From: Bradyrhizobium genosp. SA-3
Lineage (GTDB): Bacteria > Pseudomonadota > Alphaproteobacteria > Rhizobiales > Xanthobacteraceae
Length of the DNA: 51,913 nucleotides
Direction: 5' to 3'
NCBI RefSeq assembly: GCF_004212635.1
Contig: NZ_PSRT01000058.1
Coordinates: 1-51,913, forward strand
Shown: positions 26,203 through 35,289 of the stretch, piece by piece
Position numbering within the stretch: the stretch's first letter is position 1
How the letters are laid out: each line of letters starts with the position of its first letter
Program-made: the position numbers and the translations under genes
Notes under the pieces: model-generated
What the model was told of the DNA's origin: nothing
Database searches by the model: none
What the model saw: only the letters and a program-made list of their open reading frames with translations

Positions 26203-27396
26203 ATGCCCTTTCCGCATGCCTCGGAAGCCCTGTCGCGCTTCACCGTGCTCGATCTGACCCGGGTCCGCTCCGGGCCGACCTGCGTGCGGCAGCTCGCGGA
26301 TTGGGGCGCCAATGTCATCAAGATCGACGCGCTGACCGAGGATGCCGGTGGCGAGCAGCCGGGCGGACCGAGGCGGGGTTCCGACTTCCAGAATTTGCAC
26401 CGCAACAAGCGGGCGATGACGCTCAACCTGAAAGACGAGCGCGGGCTCGCCGTGTTCAAGCGCCTTGCCGCCAGGGCCGACGTCGTGGTCGAGAATTTCC
26501 GCCCCGACGTGAAGAAGAAGCTCGGCATCGACTATGAGAGCCTCGCCGCGATTAACCCACGCATCGTCTATGGCAGCATCTCCGGCTTCGGCCAGGACGG
26601 CCCCTATCATAAGCGCCCGGGCTTCGATCAGATCGCGCAGGGCATGGGCGGGCTGATGTCGATCACCGGCGCGCCGGGCGGAGGACCGATGCGGGTCGGC
26701 ATTCCCGTCGCCGACCTCACGGCGGGCCTGTTCTGCGCCATGGGCATTCTCACCGCGCTGCTCGAGCGCGAGGTCTCCGGCAAGGGCCAATGGGTGCAGA
26801 CCTCGCTGCTCCAGGCCCAGATCTTCATGCTCGACTTCCAGGCCGCGCGCTGGCTGATGGAGAAGGAGGTGGCCAAGCAGGCCGGCAACAACCACCCGAC
26901 CAGCATCCCGACCGGCGTGTTCAGGACCTCGGACGGCTATATCAACATTGCCACCACGGGCGGGCGGATTTGGGAGCGCTGCGCCCAGGCGATCGGCGCG
27001 CCCGAGCTCTTTGGCCACCCCGACTACGCGACGGCCCCTGCCCGCTCCAAGAACCGCGAGGCGCTCAACGCCGAGATCGAGAAGCGCACCGTGACGAAGT
27101 CGACCGAGACCTGGGTCCGTGAGCTCAACGAGGCCGGCGTGCCCTGCGGGCCGATCTATGCCATCGACCAGATGTTCGAGGACGCGCAGGTCAAGCATCT
27201 CGGCATCGCGCAGGACGTGCCGAACGACCAGGACCGTCACATCCGCCTGGTCGGCCAGCCCGTGACGCTGTCGCGCACGCCGAGCAAGATGGTGGCGCGG
27301 CCGCCGGAATTCGGCGAGCAGACCGACGAGGTGCTGAAGGAATTCGGCTTCGGCGCCGGGGAAATCGGCCGACTAAGGGAAGCTGGCGTCGTCTGA
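26203..27396 (+). CDS. family III CoA-transferase (CaiB/BaiF/Frc)
   Basis: A 397-residue enzyme that moves CoA between carboxylic acids through an aspartyl-CoA thioester. The catalytic Asp is Asp171 in VADLTAGLF, matching Asp169 of formyl-CoA transferase. VLDLTRVRSGPTCVRQLADWGANVIKID is the N-terminal signature, ENFRPDVKKKLGIDYE follows, and DGYINIATTGGRIW and PPEFGEQTDEVL mark the second half. Full length. The acid substrates cannot be predicted. A decayed second copy of the same gene lies at about 35.5-36.2 kb, with a C-terminus that differs (LKEFGFGAGEI here, LNAFGFGADEI there), so the two are diverged homologues rather than a fresh duplication. Confidence 0.92.
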   Translation: MPFPHASEALSRFTVLDLTRVRSGPTCVRQLADWGANVIKIDALTEDAGGEQPGGPRRGSDFQNLHRNKRAMTLNLKDERGLAVFKRLAARADVVVENFRPDVKKKLGIDYESLAAINPRIVYGSISGFGQDGPYHKRPGFDQIAQGMGGLMSITGAPGGGPMRVGIPVADLTAGLFCAMGILTALLEREVSGKGQWVQTSLLQAQIFMLDFQAARWLMEKEVAKQAGNNHPTSIPTGVFRTSDGYINIATTGGRIWERCAQAIGAPELFGHPDYATAPARSKNREALNAEIEKRTVTKSTETWVRELNEAGVPCGPIYAIDQMFEDAQVKHLGIAQDVPNDQDRHIRLVGQPVTLSRTPSKMVARPPEFGEQTDEVLKEFGFGAGEIGRLREAGVV

Positions 27397-27398
27397 AT

Positions 27399-27478
27399 GC
27401 TACGGTAGGGCAATCTCGCTTTGGGTAAGATCCGTTTGGCAGGGAGAGGTCGACAGTTCAATCCTGTCCGGCAGCACA
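27399..27478 (+). other. tRNA-Thr-like 3' end fragment (candidate attachment-site relic)
   Basis: Bases 27442-27478 (GGGAGAGGTCGACAG, TTCAATC, CTGTCCGGCAGCACA) have a perfect 5-bp T-stem around a standard 7-base TTC loop, then a CGGCAGC acceptor strand. As I recall them, this corresponds to the 3' third of alphaproteobacterial tRNA-Thr(GGT). The bases before it (GCTACGGTAG near 27400, GGTAAG at 27424) resemble a degraded 5' half with a missing D-arm. A functional tRNA is not possible. Such 3' tRNA pieces are typical leftovers of tyrosine-integrase insertion. It sits just after the intact CoA-transferase gene, at the edge of the decayed region. Confidence 0.5.
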
Positions 27479-28927
27479 GTCACTTACCTAATTCGTGCTC
27501 CGCCGCAGAAGTGCGCCGGAAGCACATCGGAAGCACGGCGGGCGACCTCGAGACGCCCTGCGCGCCTTCGTGCCACGATCAGTGCAGCTGCAAGCAAGCT
27601 TCCAGGATTTCGCGTTAAGCATTCGGTTTGCCATCGGCAATCTAACCGCGGGGTCGACCTCGACCAGGTTGGCCCGTAAGGGCGCGGAATTGGCTGGCGG
27701 CCTTGCCCTTGAGAGTGGCAAGCATGAATGAGAGCGGCCTTCCTCGATGATCAGGATGAGGTCCGTTTTCGGGCGAGCGAGCGCGCGGCCAATATCGGTT
27801 TCGCAGGGAGCAACGTCGCAACGCAGAGCAAGGGATGAGCGCATGATGTTTTGGCTTTCGAGCAAGATGCGGAGTCCAGGGGCGAAATGACCGACATCAG
27901 ACGGTCCCGCGCACCTTTGGGCGTGGGCCTTGGACATACGCGCGCGGCCCCTCGACAACCGACAAGCGTTGCTAAGCCATTCGTGGACAACGGAGGCCCA
28001 GCATGTCAACCGATATCGCTCAGAGACCAAACGGGACGAAGACCACCGGAAGTTCGATCCTCAAGCTCATCCTCATCCGTCCGGCCTGAACTTCATGGAA
28101 GCAGCAAAGTCTGCGGACGGTGCTATTGATCGTTACTTGCCGGACAAATGGAGCTGGGGGCCGGCGAAGTCTTCATTCGATCGGTAGAGCACCTGTGAAG
28201 CGTCACATAGGTGCTTTCGCTCTCCTGCTCTAGTACGGCGGTATTCTACTGACGCCTACGCTCAGACCAAGCATCGTAGTAGATGATCGCCGCGAAAGTG
28301 GCCCCGACTGCGAAGACGCCGATACAGCCAGTAATCAATTAGTCCTACCAACATACCCTGATCAGTATTCCCACGGTCATCACGGCGGCAATTCACGAAT
28401 GGTTAACAGCGGGAATACTGAGTTGATCGTGGCTCAAGAACGCCGAAGTTACAGGACCACGCTCAACCAGCGTGCCAAGGGGGAACACTTGGCGGAGACT
28501 GTGTGGCTATCAATCGTCGCAACATTGCCACACTGGCTGATCATCGCAGGGGGCCTTGCTAGTAGTCACCGGCTCCATTGGAGTTGTCGCCACCGGGAGG
28601 AAAACAGAGGAAGTTGCTCCCTCTCCCGACCAGCCGAAGATACTCCGCACCCGCAGATGCCGCCTTTGCCGAAACTTCTCGACTCCGAAAGAGGACGCCG
28701 CCGGGCGATGATGGGGCATCAATCGAGCGACGCCCGCCAGAGTGAACACGCCATAGCCTAGTGCCGGCAATCCCGAGTCGATGATGGTCATCGGCGGGTG
28801 TTCCTTAAACCGAGGCCGAAGCGCAACAGTAGGCCGGACTCTTGCCTATCCTTCCCGGTTCCCCTTGCGCTCGCCTTGCGGGTGCGCGAAGACTCGAGCA
28901 ACCTTTTCGCCCAGGGGAGTTGAAACC
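27479..28927. other. decayed, gene-poor stretch
   Basis: About 1.4 kb without a gene I can support. Long minus-strand frames at 27.5-28.0 kb are Arg-rich and match no family. A minus-strand relic near 28355-28250 reads LITGCIGVFAVGATFAAIIYYDAWSERR after a stop and looks like the end of a one-helix membrane peptide broken by a frameshift. A hairpin at 28188-28215 is listed separately. The remainder appears to be degraded island DNA. Confidence 0.4.
28188..28215. terminator. hairpin, possible terminator relic
   Basis: AGCACCT and AGGTGCT are complementary 7-base arms, with an inner GTGA/TCAC pair bringing the stem towards 11 base pairs. Only three T residues follow on the plus strand. No supported gene ends directly upstream, so it may be the terminator of a lost gene. 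Confidence 0.35.
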
Positions 28928-29215
28928 TTGACTGAGAAGCACTGGTTTCGAGTCACCATCCTTTTGACGATCCCGTCACTCGCCATGAACATGGCTACGC
29001 TGGTTGTAGTCGGTGGCCTGCTCATTGATCTCAAGAAGCGAGACGATCTGGATCCGCAACGCTTTGATACTCAGGTTTCCGACCTCATGATTTCCACAGC
29101 GAGGAAGATGCGGCAGGAACAGGCAGACTCAAACGCTGAATTGAGACAAGCGATAAGTGAATATCTGGAGAGACTTGCAAAGAGAACTGAGGCTGAGGCA
29201 CGGCCGATTCGTTGA
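28928..29215 (+). CDS. small single-helix membrane protein with coiled-coil tail (module protein A, copy 1)
   Basis: A 95-residue protein. The TTG start at 28928 is chosen because AGGGGAG lies at the right distance upstream, and because the paralogue at 50901 starts at the equivalent ATG (MTVKNWFRV versus LTEKHWFRV). One membrane helix (about residues 10-31, LLTIPSLAMNMATLVVVGGLL) is followed by a charged helical tail with the shared segment STARKMRQEQADSNAELRQ. Predicted as an inner-membrane anchor with a cytoplasmic or periplasmic coiled coil. No named family recognised. The partner found next to its paralogue lies 3.5 kb downstream here. Confidence 0.65.
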   Translation: MTEKHWFRVTILLTIPSLAMNMATLVVVGGLLIDLKKRDDLDPQRFDTQVSDLMISTARKMRQEQADSNAELRQAISEYLERLAKRTEAEARPIR

Positions 29216-29929
29216 CCGCGGGCGCGCATGAATGATCGCGGCTCGTCATAGTCCCGTGGCATGCCCCTTGCTAATCGAAGCCAACTGGGATTTTAGGCCT
29301 CAGTTTGAGAATGAAACGTTGCCAGGACCTTTATTTCGAGCCGGCAGCGTCCTTGTCTCTCGAGACTGTTGAGGCAGTCTCCTCAGCGGTACTCCTCCAG
29401 CATTAGGACGCCAGCGTGAACCACCAGGCCCCCTTTAGCGGTTGAGGCCCAGATAAGCAGAGCCGTTCGGGATGTCATCAAATGTAAGAACGCTGAGCGC
29501 CAGCCATCCGAAGAAGATCCCGGAGACGATAAGCAGAGTATTGAGCCAAGATCTCATAGTCGCAAGGGATCGAATTTTGAGGTTTGCGCAATCATCCCAC
29601 CATAATTTGGAGAATGTTGTCTATATCCTTCCCCGGGTGTTCCGGCACAGGAACGTTTGCATCCGCCCAGAGTCGAGTGGCGACAATGCGCGGTTCGACA
29701 CATGGACAGAGCGTTGCCTACCGATTTCGGCATGCATCACGCTGTTCGAGGTCTGGATCCTTTTCACAGGACCGAGCTGCAGCAGACCGGCCTTTGGGCT
29801 TGTGTCGCCGTTAACCCAACAGCGACCGGCTCATTAGCCCGTGCCCTGGGAAATTTCCTATGTCGTTTGCCTGCCCGCTTTCGAAAATGACCGCCCCCAA
29901 CCTTGCGGCTCGGTCCGGGGAGGTCGTGG
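29216..29929. other. gene-poor stretch
   Basis: About 700 bases. Apart from one small membrane-peptide candidate at 29435-29557 (listed separately) no frame is convincing. The frames at 29.5-29.85 kb are out of character for a high-GC coding region and match nothing I know. Confidence 0.35.
29435..29557 (-). CDS. possible 40-residue membrane peptide
   Basis: Reads MRSWLNTLLIVSGIFFGWLA and continues LSVLTFDDIPNGSAYLGLNR to a TAA. One clear hydrophobic helix (residues 7-26) is followed by a short polar end. It is below usual gene-calling limits and has no obvious ribosome site, but its composition is more protein-like than the surrounding frames. No family recognised. Confidence 0.3.
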   Translation of the reverse strand: MRSWLNTLLIVSGIFFGWLALSVLTFDDIPNGSAYLGLNR

Positions 29930-30367
29930 CGGATGATCGTCGAACGGCGGGGTCGGCTTCGTATCCGTGCTGGGTCTTATTTCGGCGGTTCGCAACGGGG
30001 ACGCTTCGCAGGTCATGGCACGGACCGACATGCCGCGCGTACGCCATTCCCTCTCGATCAGCTTATGTTGGCGTACCTTGATCGAGTGGGCCAAAGTCGG
30101 CCGGTACGACCATTCGAGCGGATGGCGATCAACGCGATCGCCGATGATCTCGCGATCAAGCTCATGACACCGGAAAACTTATCCGTCCTTCTGAAAAGAG
30201 GCACTGTCCGCAATGCCGCTGAGAACGCAAGCTTTGGGACGATGTCGTCTTTGGCCGAGCTCGATCTTTCGAACATCTTCGTTTTCGTCGGACGGATCAC
30301 CCTCGTGAAGCCTGTCGAGTTAGCATTGGAACTGACCAAGGGAGCGGATGCCTTTGTCTCTCGATAG
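29930..30367 (+). pseudogene. DUF2939-like protein gene with a frameshift
   Basis: The first frame gives FVSVLGLISAVRNGDASQVM and ARTDMPRVRHSLS; a second frame continues DQLMLAYLDRVGQSRPVRPF and later VFVGRITLVKPVELALELTKG up to a TAG at 30367. This order, with an early RxGDAxxxxxRxDxPxxRxSL motif and a late LIKPVELALxL motif, is that of DUF2939 proteins of rhizobia. A frameshift near 30050 joins the halves, and the usual C-terminal strands after KPVELA are missing or degraded. DUF2939 proteins are anchored by an N-terminal helix and have no known function. Confidence 0.7.
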
Positions 30368-31547
30368 AAGAGTTCTTTGGTGCTCGTTCGACCGACATCT
30401 CGTCAGCTACAAGCGAAGGGCCGGCTCGTGTTCGGGGTGGGCACCAATAATCTCCAGCCTTTCGAGTTTCGAGTCGGACAAGTGGAGGCTGTCCAAAACG
30501 TCGGCGGGTCGGACTTGGCCAGCGCAACATGGCGGTCCTTGAGCAAGCGGTTGATCTAAGACAACACACTGCTGCCCAGCGACTGGTATGGAGGCCAACT
30601 GCACCTTGCGCCTCCGACCGACCAGGGCGGGCTCAAAAAAGCTACACGATCGTGATCACTGTGGGGTCGGATTGCCATGTCATTGACGTCGCTCAAGGGC
30701 CTAAGGGTGCCTAGCTGCTTGAGCTTTGCGCAAATTGACAGCTGCTCGCTTATGCACCTGGACGAACCAAAAGCATGTCAGGGCGATAGCAGCACTCGTG
30801 CCGACGCTCGATAGTCGGTAAAAGGGCGGATCATCATAAATCCGGCTATGTATAGCTCGGAGAGCGAGAGGGTTTGAACCTCCGAGTACCCGAATCAATC
30901 ACAGTTTGAAATGGGCCAAACCTGTCCCACGCAGCAAGCTGTGCCTCCCGAAAATCTGCGCCTTCGTCCACAGGGCGTTTTCCGCGGTTGAGAGTGGAGC
31001 TAAATCGCTCGATGCCGCCGCAATGCAGATTCTTACAGGTTTCATCTCCGGACGCCTTGCGGCGGCCTGGGGTGCGACACTGGCGGAATCTACGGCCCCC
31101 AGATTGTGGCTTCTCCGGGGGCCTTCTCGTTCAACTTCAAAACGTGCATTCATGGACGTGTCCGGCGTCGTAGGTGCGGCCTTAAGGACCTTGGAATTCA
31201 AGATTAAGCGTGGACCGGCAGAAGCAGCTCAAGCAGTGCCGTTTCGATGGTGGGCTACTCGACGTGCGACCGCTATACTATGCTCCGCCGCTCGCTTTTT
31301 AAAACTTGCATGATATTTCCTGCTGAGAAGCCACAGAAGAAGGCAATGCAGCGGCTGCTACCGCGGCGACATTGGACGGGGGAAGCCATACGGCTGCGCC
31401 TACACAAACGCCCGCTGACGTCGGAGAGCACTAACGGCTTGTCGGAATTGGTCTCGCAGCCCGTCCCGCCATCTCGCAGTAGATCGCGAGATAGGTTCTT
31501 TCCCTTTCACACATAGCTTCAGCGCTGCTGTTATTCCAAAAATTGAC
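30368..31547. other. decayed stretch with a tRNA-like fragment
   Basis: Nearly 1.2 kb without a gene I can support. Several 60-135-codon frames on both strands contradict one another and match no family. The only structured element seen is the tRNA-like fragment at 30857-30897. Confidence 0.35.
30857..30897 (-). other. tRNA 3'-half-like fragment (Ser/Leu type)
   Basis: On the minus strand the segment reads GATTCGGGTACTC, then GGAGG-TTCAAAC-CCTCT, then CGCTCTCCGA. The T-stem/loop is nearly canonical, and the end resembles the GCTCTCCG acceptor of tRNA-Ser. There is no CCA and the rest of the molecule is absent. It may be a second integration-site relic or coincidence. Confidence 0.3.
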
Positions 31548-32561
31548 TCACCGAGCCGCCGGCGTGTTCGCGCCTTGCATGATGACCGCCTGTTCCCTCG
31601 GCTTGCTGAACGGCGTGCACTTGTGAGCTAGCGCAATGAACGGCCGCTCGATCACGAAGTAAGTCACAAGCGACGCACCCAAAGTAATCGCCACGAAGGT
31701 CGGGATGTGGCTCGGAAGATGCTGCTTCGTCTTCCAGACGTAATCGATAATGATCGGATGCAGGAGATACGCCGAATAAGAGATTGCCCCGATACCTTGC
31801 ACGATCGGCAACGAAGCGCGCGGCGGCCGTTGCAGCCAACAACAAATCAACGCCCCTGTCGCGAGCGCTGCATACGTCCCCTGGAAGTACCCACCGAGGT
31901 TGCGAGCCGTGATTGGGATCGCCACGCAAATTGCGAGACCCGCAACAGCCGAATTGAACGCGATATTACTTGCAAGAAACTTCGGCACTTTCTGATCATC
32001 GGCCAGAAGAGCAATGATCACGCCAATGAGGAACTGATGGTAGTAGGCCAGGGTCAGCGACTCCGTTTGATTTAGCCGGGTTGCGATGCTCACGACCGCC
32101 AGAATCAGGAAGAACGCTAAGGGGTAGCCAGTCTTTCGGGCGACGTAGAGAAGCGCCGGAAATGTGATGTAGAACCAGAACTCGACTGCGAGGCTCCATA
32201 AAACGCCGACGCTGTATCCAAACCACACCCCAAAGTCTGACGTGAACGTGAGGAGGCCCGGCATCTGCAGAATAAGTTCGTCTGCATCGTCACGATAGAG
32301 CCAGAGCCACAAGATCGCGATCTGTGAGACATACATTGGGTAGATGCGCGCAACTCGACGCACCCAAAACCTCACTACGTTTGGGATTGTTAGCATCCCG
32401 TCGCGGAGGAGAATGCTACAGATCAAATAGCCGCTAATGACGAAGAAGACGCTAACCCCGATAGCCCCTCCCGGAGCCGTCGATGGACTCGCGTGGCCCA
32501 CCATCACGACCATGACAGCGACGGCCCTCAACCAGTCCAGATATTCGACGCGCTGCTCCAT
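31548..32561 (-). CDS. acyltransferase-3 (OafA-like) membrane protein
   Basis: About 337 residues from ATG 32561 (MEQRVEYLDWLRAVAVMVVM), the conventional family start; an ATG at 32648 would add 29 unusual residues. Signatures are the YLDWLRAVAVMVVMVGHA region with its His, GAIGVSVFFVISGYLICSILLR, FWVRRVARIYPMY and LWSLAVEFWFYITFPALLY. About ten membrane helices. It is intact although its surroundings are decayed, so it may still be under selection. No polysaccharide gene is adjacent, unlike the first family member in this window. Confidence 0.88.
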   Translation of the reverse strand: MEQRVEYLDWLRAVAVMVVMVGHASPSTAPGGAIGVSVFFVISGYLICSILLRDGMLTIPNVVRFWVRRVARIYPMYVSQIAILWLWLYRDDADELILQMPGLLTFTSDFGVWFGYSVGVLWSLAVEFWFYITFPALLYVARKTGYPLAFFLILAVVSIATRLNQTESLTLAYYHQFLIGVIIALLADDQKVPKFLASNIAFNSAVAGLAICVAIPITARNLGGYFQGTYAALATGALICCWLQRPPRASLPIVQGIGAISYSAYLLHPIIIDYVWKTKQHLPSHIPTFVAITLGASLVTYFVIERPFIALAHKCTPFSKPREQAVIMQGANTPAAR

Positions 32562-32739
32562 TCCCCCGCCCCTTGGCGAGCAAAAGGCATACCGCATCCA
32601 CTTAGGCTCGAGCAAGCACTGGACGTCCTGATCAACCGCCGGGAACACACACCCACAGAGACTTCTTTGCGGCTTTGCGGCGGGAACAAGCTCACCTGGA
32701 TTACCGTTTAAGAATTTAAATTTGAGAGGAGGTAAGGCC

Positions 32740-33024
32740 GTGAAGCGATATATTTTGGCACTCGTCGCGTTGGTTGCGCTGAGCGCGGACGAGATAACTA
32801 CAGCGAAGGCCCTGGACTTTGAGGTCGGTCCGGGTGGAGTTTACGTAGACCAGCACCGGCATCGTGGCTACGACCGTGACCGCTATTACGGTTCCTATAA
32901 CCGATATGGTGGGGACAGCTGCGACATGTGGCTTCACGAATGTGCGCGCTCTTACGGGAGGGGAAGCCGTCTTTACGAAATTTGCATGCAACGGCGCGCA
33001 GCGGTCGAAGCCTGCGGGCGCTGA
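32740..33024 (+). CDS. small secreted Tyr/Gly-rich protein (module protein B, copy 1)
   Basis: A 94-residue protein from GTG 32740, preceded by a strong GAGGAGG site. The N-terminus MKRYILALVALVALSADEIT is a signal peptide. The mature part starts ALDFEVGPGGVYVDQHRHRG, continues with a Tyr/Arg/Asp-rich RDRYYGSYNRYGGD, and has a helical end with Cys residues (CDMWLHECARSYG, ICMQRR, EACGR), suggesting two disulfides outside the cytoplasm. The GTG start and upstream sequence match those of the copy at 51351. This type of DF.VGPGGVYV protein is common in Bradyrhizobium, function unknown. Confidence 0.75.
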   Translation: MKRYILALVALVALSADEITTAKALDFEVGPGGVYVDQHRHRGYDRDRYYGSYNRYGGDSCDMWLHECARSYGRGSRLYEICMQRRAAVEACGR

Positions 33025-33959
33025 TAGCGACGCCTCCAAACAGCGTCATTCGTGTATAGCCGCCCCACGGTCGAGCGGCGTCGAGTTGTACATGCCCCGA
33101 AGTCGCGGGCAACGGCCTAAAAGCCAGGTTGGTGCGCCTTAATCTTATCTATCGCATACCCTGAGTTCTGCGAAACCCACGCCCCAAGGCCGTGCAGGTC
33201 GGTCTTAATTAGTGCCATGAGGTCAAGCACGATAATACCGCCTCCGAGTTGAGCGTAGCGGGAAAGGACGTCCCGCTGATCATCCGGAAAGGACATGACT
33301 AACCAGGCCGCTTTCCCGGATCGTTGCGGCGGCGCTCAGGAATCGCGAAGAGCACTCGGTTTACGATCCGCTGCGACGGAAGCTTACGTAGCTCTCATCG
33401 CCCCACCGAATTGCCGCGATCTGTTCGATTTCTATCGTCTTTGCATCAGGCGAAGAGATGCACGCAACCGAATGAGAATGCACGCACACGCGCTCGTGGA
33501 CAAACTCGCCGATCTCTTAAATAAACAGGAGCAGCATTCGCGACGCGGGTCGAGATCGCGATCTTGCTAAAGCAGATTGTCACGCAACTCGTGCTTCATA
33601 GCGCTGGTGCGATCGAATCTGCGCGCGACCTTCTGCTCAGATCAGCAAGGACGTTAGTGGACGTTTTCTTGAAATCCGATTTTGGAACGGCGCCTCGACA
33701 AATACTTTTCGGTGCTTTGATGCCTCGACCTGGGCCGGGTGCGGCATGCCGTCACGCTTTAGCACGTCGCCACCGCATCGAGATCTAGGTCCGCGATGAC
33801 TCCGAGCCGCTTATAGTTAGGGGCAAGATCCCAACGATCGCAATGCCGCTAGGCGCGAAGGTCCACGCGCAGAAATACCAAGGATGTCGTTCGAGAGGGC
33901 GACCGGGCTGAGGCCGAAGCGTGGCCCGTCCGTATGGAGGTCTACGGCTGTCCTGCCCA
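33025..33959. other. gene-poor stretch
   Basis: About 930 bases. Short frames on both strands lack ribosome sites and family resemblance. The last 170 bases may belong to the body of the integrase relic, whose recognisable part begins at 33960. Confidence 0.35.
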
Positions 33960-34175
33960 GCTCTCCCCGACAATAGGCTAATGCCTCAACGGCGGGCGCC
34001 AGCCGCGCTCGAAAGCTCGCCAAGCGTCATTCGCCCCTGAGGCGCCTTCCGCCCGCCGCCGTTCGCCCGATAGAGCAAAATGAACATTTTGGCCGGACGG
34101 CCAACAGCGCACGCCGAACCCGCGCACTTCGGTATCGCAGGCGTCGCAATGGAGCTTGTCGCGTTGAACCAGCGT
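33960..34175 (-). pseudogene. tyrosine-type integrase, N-terminal fragment
   Basis: Minus-strand frames give KLHCDACDTEVRGFGVRCWP and SGQNV, then, after a frameshift, LYRANGGGRKAPQGRMTLGE, then in a third frame FRARLAPAVEALAYCRGELG with RTAVDL. This is the order of the arm-binding domain of phage/island integrases (D.EVRGFGVRV.PSG..F...YR..GGRR...LG, then EARK.A...LG....G.DP). The catalytic domain is not recognisable. An inactive relic of a tRNA-targeting island integrase fits the tRNA fragments in the same region. Confidence 0.5.
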
Positions 34176-34399
34176 CCCCGCGCAAAAGTCCGTTCAGAGG
34201 CCTGCTCAAAGCAGCTTGGACACACAGGCGCATAGCCTTCCACTGGTCTGGCAGATCGACCGCAATGTCGAACACCTCTCGCTAATCAGGTCGGCCTGGT
34301 GTTTTGCCCATTGGGGTGCGGGCCTGACTCAAGCGGCGGGAATTCTAGTGAAGCCCGCACCTCGGCGCGCAAGCGCCGCGTCGCCAGCTGCAACAGCCG

Positions 34400-34950
34400 G
34401 AAATGAACATGTCGGCCCGGATGGTGGCCAATCGGAGTTTTGAAGAGGGCAAGCGCTGCGCCGAGACGCTGTTCTTCGATTATTGGCGCCAGCACGGCCT
34501 TCCGATCAAAGTCGTGCGCATCTTAACAACCTACGGCCCGCGCCTGCAGCCCAACCATGGACGTGTGGCGTGTCCTTCATCGTTCAGGCCCTCAAGGGCG
34601 AGCCGATCACGGTGTTCGGCGACGGCTGGCAGACCGGATCCTTCTGTTATGTCGACGACCTCGTCGGGGCCATTACGCTGCTGATGGTGACGCCGGAAGA
34701 CGTCAACGGCCCGATCAACCTCGGAAACAACTCTGAGTTCACGATCCGCGAGCTCGCCGAAAGGGTCATCAAGCTCACGGGCTCGCGTTCCAAGCTGGTG
34801 TTCAAGCCGCTGCAGCAAGACGACCCGCGGCAGCGCCAGCCCGACCTCGCCAAGGCGAAGGCGGCACTGAAGTGGGAGCCGAAGGTCGCGCTCGAGGATG
34901 GGCTGAAGGAGACGATCACCGATTTCAAGCGTACGCTCGAACTCGCCTGA
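34400..34950 (+). pseudogene. UDP-glucuronate decarboxylase (UDP-xylose synthase), 3' half with frameshifts
   Basis: After a broken lead-in (EHVGPDGGQSEF, then a shift), the sequence reads EEGKRCAETLFFDYWRQHGL, then PIKVVRILTTYGPRL, and after another shift FIVQALKGEPITVFGDG and FCYVDDLVGAITLLM to FTIRELAERVIKLTGS and QDDPRQRQPDL. These are the ordered signatures of the second half of UXS-type SDR enzymes. The N-terminal Rossmann loop and the catalytic Tyr-x-x-x-Lys are absent. It is therefore a dead fragment of another nucleotide-sugar gene. Confidence 0.8.
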
Positions 34951-35289
34951 TTGGACGCACGACGCCCCTTATGATGGCTTCCCTTTCCAACATCATCTCG
35001 ATCTGCGATCGCGACTTGAATCAAGGCGCAATGCTCGTGCTCCTTCGCCGTGTGGTCGCCTGATTGTCGCTAATCCAAGGTCGCCAACTATCCTACCTTC
35101 TCTACAGCGAAGCGTGGGCGAGGGTCGCAGCGTTGGTCGCGCTCGCCCTGACTCGCTTAGAATGCCTATCGTATAGAGTGATAGACGTGGTTTCGCTCGT
35201 GGCGTTAGGTGAGGCACCTGCATGCCATTATGTGATTTAGCGCGGCTTGATAGATATTCGCGACGTCTCGCGCCCCCCTCCAGTCTGCC
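34951..35289. other. non-coding gap between two relics
   Basis: About 340 bases between the decarboxylase fragment and the aminotransferase relic. I see no coding frame, hairpin or recognisable repeat. Confidence 0.35.

Noticed and set aside
25783..27240. Long minus-strand frame (485 codons) opposite the CoA-transferase gene
   Set aside because: It is the antisense shadow of a clear CaiB-type gene; the composition is rich in His, Leu and Arg from reverse-read codons and there is no family match.
27488..28030. 180-codon minus-strand frame in the graveyard
   Set aside because: Arg/Ser-rich, contradicted by frames on the other strand, and no family resemblance, so no gene was called.
30906..31313. 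135-codon plus-strand frame downstream of the tRNA-like fragment
   Set aside because: Overlaps an equally long frame on the other strand; neither has a ribosome site or known motif.
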